This document shows positions 6,442-8,065 of a stretch of DNA of 8,065 nt, piece after piece. The stretch's first letter is position 1. Every line of letters begins with the position of its first letter. The notes under the pieces were generated by a model. That model was not told where the DNA came from and ran no database searches. It saw nothing but the letters and a program-made list of their open reading frames with translations. The translations under genes were made by a program, and so were the position numbers. Source of the stretch: Bacillota bacterium (lineage in GTDB: Bacteria; Bacillota; Clostridia; DSM-8532); assembly GCA_023446675.1 (NCBI GenBank), contig JAEXPO010000394.1:1-8065 (forward strand), read 5' to 3'.

Positions 6442-7365
6442 ATGTTTCCTAGAATCCTTGTGGCTGAGAAACACAATGCAGGCCATCAAACTCTCGTTTC
6501 CCTTTTGGAGACGGGAAAGTATACGGCTGTTGCGATAGATGCCAGCAAGCAGGTTCCTGACAGGGGGCGGGCTATTGTCAGCGCTGCACTCAAAGAGGGT
6601 TGCGAAGCCATCGTATTGGATATGGATGCCTTTTCCGGCAAAGGATTCGAGGTATGCAGAGAGCTCATCGAAAAATATGGGCTTGAGGACATCCCCATTA
6701 TTCTGGTAGGCGAGGGACAGGATCCTGAGGACGTAAATCAGGCACTGGAGCTGGGGGCAAGTGACTATATCCGAAAGCCTAACCTCACAGCAGAGCTTTT
6801 CCCTCGGCTTAATTCAGCCATTCGCCATAAGAATGAAATACGCCGCCTTAAGGAGCTGGCATCCAGGGACCAGTTGACAGGACTTTATAATCATGGACTT
6901 TTGCTTGAACTGTTTGAAAAGGAATATAAAAAGCAGCTTCGGGAGGAAGGCGACCTGGCCTTTGCCATGCTGGATATCGACTTTTTCAAAAAGGTAAATG
7001 ATACCTACGGGCACCCGGCGGGGAACAGCGTATTGAAGGAGTTGGCTGCCCTTTTGCAGGCCTCCTGCCGCGAAAGCGACATTCTGGGCCGTTACGGAGG
7101 AGAGGAATTCAGCCTCATTCTGCCGGGGATAAGCAAAGAAAAGACAAAAACAGCATGCGAACGCATAAGGCGGAGGGTGGAAAGCCATGTCTTTTTGTTG
7201 GATGGAAATTCAGTTCGTATCACCGTGAGTATCGGCATCTGCCACATGAGCGGAAAGGAACCTATAGATCCTTCCCGCATGGTGCGTAGTGCCGATATGG
7301 CATTATACAGAGCCAAGGAATGGGGCCGAAACCGAGTGGTTCTTTATGAAATCTCCTGGGAATAG
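6442..7365 (+). CDS. Receiver-GGDEF response regulator (cyclic dinucleotide synthase)
   Basis: Predicted diguanylate cyclase joined to a two-component receiver. I take the start at 6442 (307 residues) because GGAGG lies 12 nt upstream; starts at 6418 (ATG) or 6406 (TTG) would add 8 or 12 residues but lack a ribosome site. The receiver (about 3-125) keeps the phosphoacceptor D60 (IVLDMD) and K112 (RKP), but has AEK where the acidic pair usually sits and V89 in place of the switch Thr/Ser. A short helix leads into the GGDEF domain (about 138-305): DQLTGLYN, metal Asp D178 (LDIDFFKKVNDTYGH), an intact GGEEF at 219-223, and an inhibitory RxxD site, R210-ESD213, five residues before it. Oddity: N195 replaces the Asp in the usual GHxxGD, the residue that contacts guanine, so product specificity is not certain. 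It appears monocistronic; no partner kinase is in the window. Confidence 0.93.
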   Translation: MFPRILVAEKHNAGHQTLVSLLETGKYTAVAIDASKQVPDRGRAIVSAALKEGCEAIVLDMDAFSGKGFEVCRELIEKYGLEDIPIILVGEGQDPEDVNQALELGASDYIRKPNLTAELFPRLNSAIRHKNEIRRLKELASRDQLTGLYNHGLLLELFEKEYKKQLREEGDLAFAMLDIDFFKKVNDTYGHPAGNSVLKELAALLQASCRESDILGRYGGEEFSLILPGISKEKTKTACERIRRRVESHVFLLDGNSVRITVSIGICHMSGKEPIDPSRMVRSADMALYRAKEWGRNRVVLYEISWE

Positions 7366-7463
7366 ATGGAATAACATTAGCGATTAATAGCCTGGTAGTG
7401 GAGAGTAATGGGATAGTTAAGGGAATAAATGGAGTATTCAAGGCAATCAATAGCATAGCTGGC
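7359..7463. repeat. Five-unit degenerate 21-nt tandem repeat at a convergent gene junction
   Basis: Five consecutive 21-nt units start at 7359, 7380, 7401, 7422 and 7443. Positions 1, 4, 8, 9, 11 and 14 of the unit are identical in all five (G..A...AT.G..T), and positions 5, 7 and 15 in four of five. On the plus strand they read as heptapeptides of pattern x-I-N-(S/G)-(I/L/V)-x-x, for example AINSLVV and GINGVFK, with a stop at 7473. No start codon with a ribosome site serves this frame. The array fills the 81-nt gap between the two convergent genes and overlaps the ends of both. No terminator is visible in it. Confidence 0.6.
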
Positions 7464-8065
7464 GGTTGGCATTGATTTTATAACAGCCCGCCGGAAGATT
7501 TCCAAAGAAATAGACGCCGTCCTTATTGGTTTTGGTGTATTCGATAGGGAGCAGGCTGTTGTCAGCCTCTACGAGATAAAGAACTACATCCACATCGCAT
7601 AAAGGCTTCTTATGCTCATCGGAAATAATACCTGTCAGGGTGCCTTTTGAGGCTTGACACGCCAGCTTTAGGCATACACGCAGGTTTGTTATGCTTGCCA
7701 GATTCGCAATGGTGATGTATTTGGTAAAATCACTGTAGCCCGTGAGGCTTACCTTCAGTACATAATTTCCAACGGTAAGATCCGAAAAAACAAAAAGCCC
7801 CTGACAATTGGTCAGGGTATTACCATAGAGGGCTTCCGTACCGGAAGCATCCACTGTGTATAAGTTAACGACAGCATTGGGCAGAGGGCAGCCTGCCTCA
7901 TCTGCTGCCTGCCCGCCGATAACTGAAAGAAGGGCGGAAGGATCGGCTTGAAGTACAATCCGGCGCTCCACGTTTTCCTGATTCGCAAGACTGAAAAGGT
8001 TGGTTTCACCCAGCAAATAATCCGGTGCAAAGGCATAAAGGCTGTAACCCGTTCCGGGTAAAACC
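7447..8065 (-). CDS. Carboxypeptidase-regulatory-like / Cna-B-like repeat protein (N-terminus outside window)
   Basis: The C-terminal 205 residues of a larger protein; the frame is open to the right edge and no convincing start lies inside, since a TTG at 8016 has in-frame coding sequence before it (GYSLYAFAPDY). Two similar beta-sandwich modules are visible. The first runs from about LSVIGGQAADEAGCPLPNAV to the Cys-containing LRVCLKL. The second runs from GTLTGIISDEHKKPLCDV to the end. Each has the G-x-(V/I)-x-D...G-x-P-L-x-(D/N)-(A/V)-x-V-x-L-Y and T-(N)-x-x-G-x-(Y/F)-x-F-x-(D/N)-L-x-x-G-x-Y pattern of carboxypeptidase regulatory (transthyretin-like) domains. Such modules are often extracellular stalks or adhesion/structural units; no sorting signal (LPxTG) or membrane anchor is at this C-terminus. 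The last residues (NRQLCY) extend past the second fold into the 21-nt repeat. Exact function unknown. Confidence 0.85.
   Translation of the reverse strand, partial: VLPGTGYSLYAFAPDYLLGETNLFSLANQENVERRIVLQADPSALLSVIGGQAADEAGCPLPNAVVNLYTVDASGTEALYGNTLTNCQGLFVFSDLTVGNYVLKVSLTGYSDFTKYITIANLASITNLRVCLKLACQASKGTLTGIISDEHKKPLCDVDVVLYLVEADNSLLPIEYTKTNKDGVYFFGNLPAGCYKINANRQLCY

Noticed and set aside
4953..7365. fprA and the GGDEF gene as one operon.
   Set aside because: A very strong terminator and nearly 290 nt separate them.
7359..7463. The 21-nt array as a CRISPR array.
   Set aside because: Units are contiguous without spacers, degenerate and in codon phase; there are no cas genes nearby.

Overview
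The window looks like chromosomal DNA from an anaerobic, motile, low-to-mid-GC Firmicute, most likely a clostridium. The evidence is a T-box leader in front of a prolyl-tRNA synthetase of the archaeal-type (type 3) form, an oxygen/NO-reducing flavodiiron protein, a soluble chemoreceptor, sigma-A-type promoters with strong AGGAGG-like ribosome binding sites, and long hairpin/T-run terminators. The genus cannot be named from the sequence alone.

Layout, left to right. Positions 1-1220 (minus) hold a soluble methyl-accepting chemotaxis protein that ends in a CZB zinc-binding domain cut by the window edge. Positions 1371-2807 (minus) hold proS. Its roughly 300-nt leader (about 2808-3108) is a T-box riboswitch with a terminator and a consensus promoter at 3115-3144. 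Next is an insertion sequence of the ISAs1 type with an intact DDE transposase (3371-4522, minus). I propose its ends at 3164 and 4705 from a 15/17 inverted repeat. It sits between the proS promoter and the fprA promoter, which point away from each other. The plus-strand gene fprA (4953-6155) has an extended -10 promoter, a 177-nt leader with a hairpin, and a very strong terminator. A receiver-GGDEF protein follows (6442-7365, plus). The right edge (7447-8065, minus) is the C-terminal part of a protein built of carboxypeptidase-regulatory-like beta-sandwich repeats. The convergent junction between these last two genes is occupied by a degenerate 21-nt tandem repeat.

Functionally the genes are mostly independent transcription units, not one operon. 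Three relate to sensing or stress (zinc-binding soluble chemoreceptor, flavodiiron O2/NO reductase, cyclic-dinucleotide synthase), but no shared regulation is visible.

I see no clearly new multi-gene system. The points most worth a second look are: the GGDEF domain carries Asn where canonical diguanylate cyclases have the guanine-contacting Asp, the position that defines the Hypr class; the 21-nt/7-residue periodic repeat between the convergent genes; the IS ends and its insertion between two regulatory regions; and the palindrome plus structured leader of fprA.
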